Assembly (NCBI GenBank): GCA_029858285.1
Contig: JAOUFN010000006.1
Location: forward strand, 62,001 to 126,000
Direction of reading: 5' to 3'
DNA from: Nitrospirota bacterium
Lineage (GTDB): Bacteria > Nitrospirota > JACRHL01
DNA: 64,000 bases
A program made the position numbers and the translations under genes. Positions 63,090 through 64,000 of the stretch are shown here, piece after piece. The first letter of the stretch is position 1; every line of letters starts with the position of its first letter. The notes under the pieces are model-generated. The model did not search any database and was not told the origin of the DNA. It worked only from the letters and a program-made list of their open reading frames with translations.

Positions 63090-64000
63090 AGCGTCTGCTC
63101 GGACTAGGTACGCGCTGGCGGCGGGCCCGGCAAGCGGCGGGACAGGTACTGTCCATGAATCAGCGCAACTTGCTGTACATCTACCCCAATAACCACCGGA
63201 AGCATTTTCCGATCTCCGACAACAAGCTGCTGGCCAAAAAGACCTTGGCCGCCGCTGGGGTACCGGTGCCGGACACCTATCGCACCTACGGCTCGTTTTA
63301 TGAACTGCGCACCATGGCCGAGGATTTGCGGGGTTTTCCACCGTTCGTCATCAAGCCCGCCCAGGGGAGCGGCGGCGGTGGCATTGTGGTGGTGGCGGGC
63401 CGGGACGGCGATGACTGGCTGAGCGCGGGGGGAAAGCGCTTCACGGTTTCCGACCTGCGCGGCCATATTTCCGACATCCTGTTCGGCATCCACTCCTTTG
63501 GCCTGTCCGACTGCGCCGTCATTGAGCAGAAGGTGGAACAACACCCGGTGATGGCGGAACTCAGTCCGGGGGGACTGGCCGACGTGCGTGTGATCCTGTT
63601 CAAGGGTAAACCGGCCATGGCCATGACCCGCATCCCCACCCGCAGTTCCGACGGCAAGGCCAACCTTCACCAAGGGGCAGTAGGGGCGGGTATCGACCTG
63701 AAAACCGGCCGTACCGTACAGGCCATTCTGGGTGGACGCCCTGCCATGGAGCACCCCGATACCGGGCTGGCACTGATCGGCCGCCAGGTTCCATTCTGGC
63801 CGGAGGTGTTGCGGGTGGCGAGGCGCACGGCAGCTGCGGTACCCCTGGGGTACATCGGAGCCGACATCGTGCTCAGCCCGCAGGGTCCACTGGTGCTGGA
63901 GATCAACGTGCGTCCGGGCCTGCAAATCCAGAACGCCAACGGCCGCGGCATGCGCCAGGTGCTGGAAGCCCTCGGCGGCATGCACACCGAGTGGGACGAG
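63086..64000 (+). CDS. Alpha-L-glutamate ligase-like ATP-grasp protein (truncated by window edge)
   Basis: From GTG 63086, which overlaps the stop of the previous gene, 305 residues are visible and the frame continues past the edge. ATP-grasp features: the substrate/ATP lid segment FPPFVIKPAQGSGGGGIVVV near 85-105, DVRVILFKGKPAMAMTRIPT near 168, and the metal-binding LVLEINVRPGLQIQNANGRG near 272. Such RimK-like enzymes form amide bonds between carboxylates and amines using ATP. An in-frame ATG at 63155 is an alternative start. The tight coupling with the transglutaminase gene shows they work together. Confidence 0.93.
   Translation, partial: MKRLLGLGTRWRRARQAAGQVLSMNQRNLLYIYPNNHRKHFPISDNKLLAKKTLAAAGVPVPDTYRTYGSFYELRTMAEDLRGFPPFVIKPAQGSGGGGIVVVAGRDGDDWLSAGGKRFTVSDLRGHISDILFGIHSFGLSDCAVIEQKVEQHPVMAELSPGGLADVRVILFKGKPAMAMTRIPTRSSDGKANLHQGAVGAGIDLKTGRTVQAILGGRPAMEHPDTGLALIGRQVPFWPEVLRVARRTAAAVPLGYIGADIVLSPQGPLVLEINVRPGLQIQNANGRGMRQVLEALGGMHTEWDE

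Overview
The window is GC-rich chromosomal DNA (visibly well above 60% G+C) from a Proteobacterium. A Gammaproteobacterium is the best fit: it carries a DUF2845 protein, CreD, a transglutaminase/7TM plus glutamate-ligase-like ATP-grasp pair, several PilZ proteins, DUF4402/usher fimbrial genes and a JDVT-CTERM-like tail. I cannot name the genus. No rRNA, tRNA, CRISPR array, insertion sequence or prophage was recognised.

Layout. 1-5.3 kb: truncated membrane sensor, a lipoprotein, a 26-residue membrane peptide, a secreted MopE-like metal-binding protein and an RRM RNA-binding protein with a repeat-containing leader. 5.5-11.1 kb: FIST sensor, HPD-less J-protein, dodecin, an orphan Mu GemA-like protein, a TPR protein and three PilZ (c-di-GMP) proteins. 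11.2-21.5 kb: three paralogous XRE-type regulators, two of them with palindromes upstream, interspersed with exported proteins, a fatty-acid desaturase and a six-PAS sigma-54 activator. 22-31 kb: ankyrin protein, FrnE/DsbA-like protein, two spondin-domain proteins, CreD, ArfB, a GNAT enzyme, lipoproteins, a small zinc ribbon and an MscS channel. 31-41 kb: hybrid histidine kinase, TetR regulator divergent from a second zinc ribbon with matching operators, YiiX-like amidase, NHL-repeat secreted protein and HIT protein. 41-47.4 kb: a five-gene DUF4402/chaperone/usher surface-fibre locus. 47.7-53 kb: cyclophilin, TypA/BipA, a large membrane protein and a CopZ-like Fe-S/zinc protein. 53-58.5 kb: a FIST protein translationally coupled to a hybrid histidine kinase, then an unusual Cys/His-rich exported protein. 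58.7-64 kb: a GNAT-aminotransferase fusion followed by a transglutaminase/7TM protein and an ATP-grasp ligase that runs off the right edge.

Themes. Signal transduction dominates: two hybrid kinases, a sigma-54 PAS activator, two FIST sensors, three PilZ proteins, TetR and three XRE proteins. The rest is mostly envelope and secreted proteins (spondin, NHL, MopE, DUF4402 fibres, lipoproteins). Most intergenic gaps hold clear hairpin terminators or palindromic operator-like sites, which are annotated individually. The parts least explained by known systems are the GNAT-aminotransferase/transglutaminase/ATP-grasp run at the right edge, the TetR/zinc-ribbon module with its paralogue, the three XRE paralogues, and the Cys/His exported protein.
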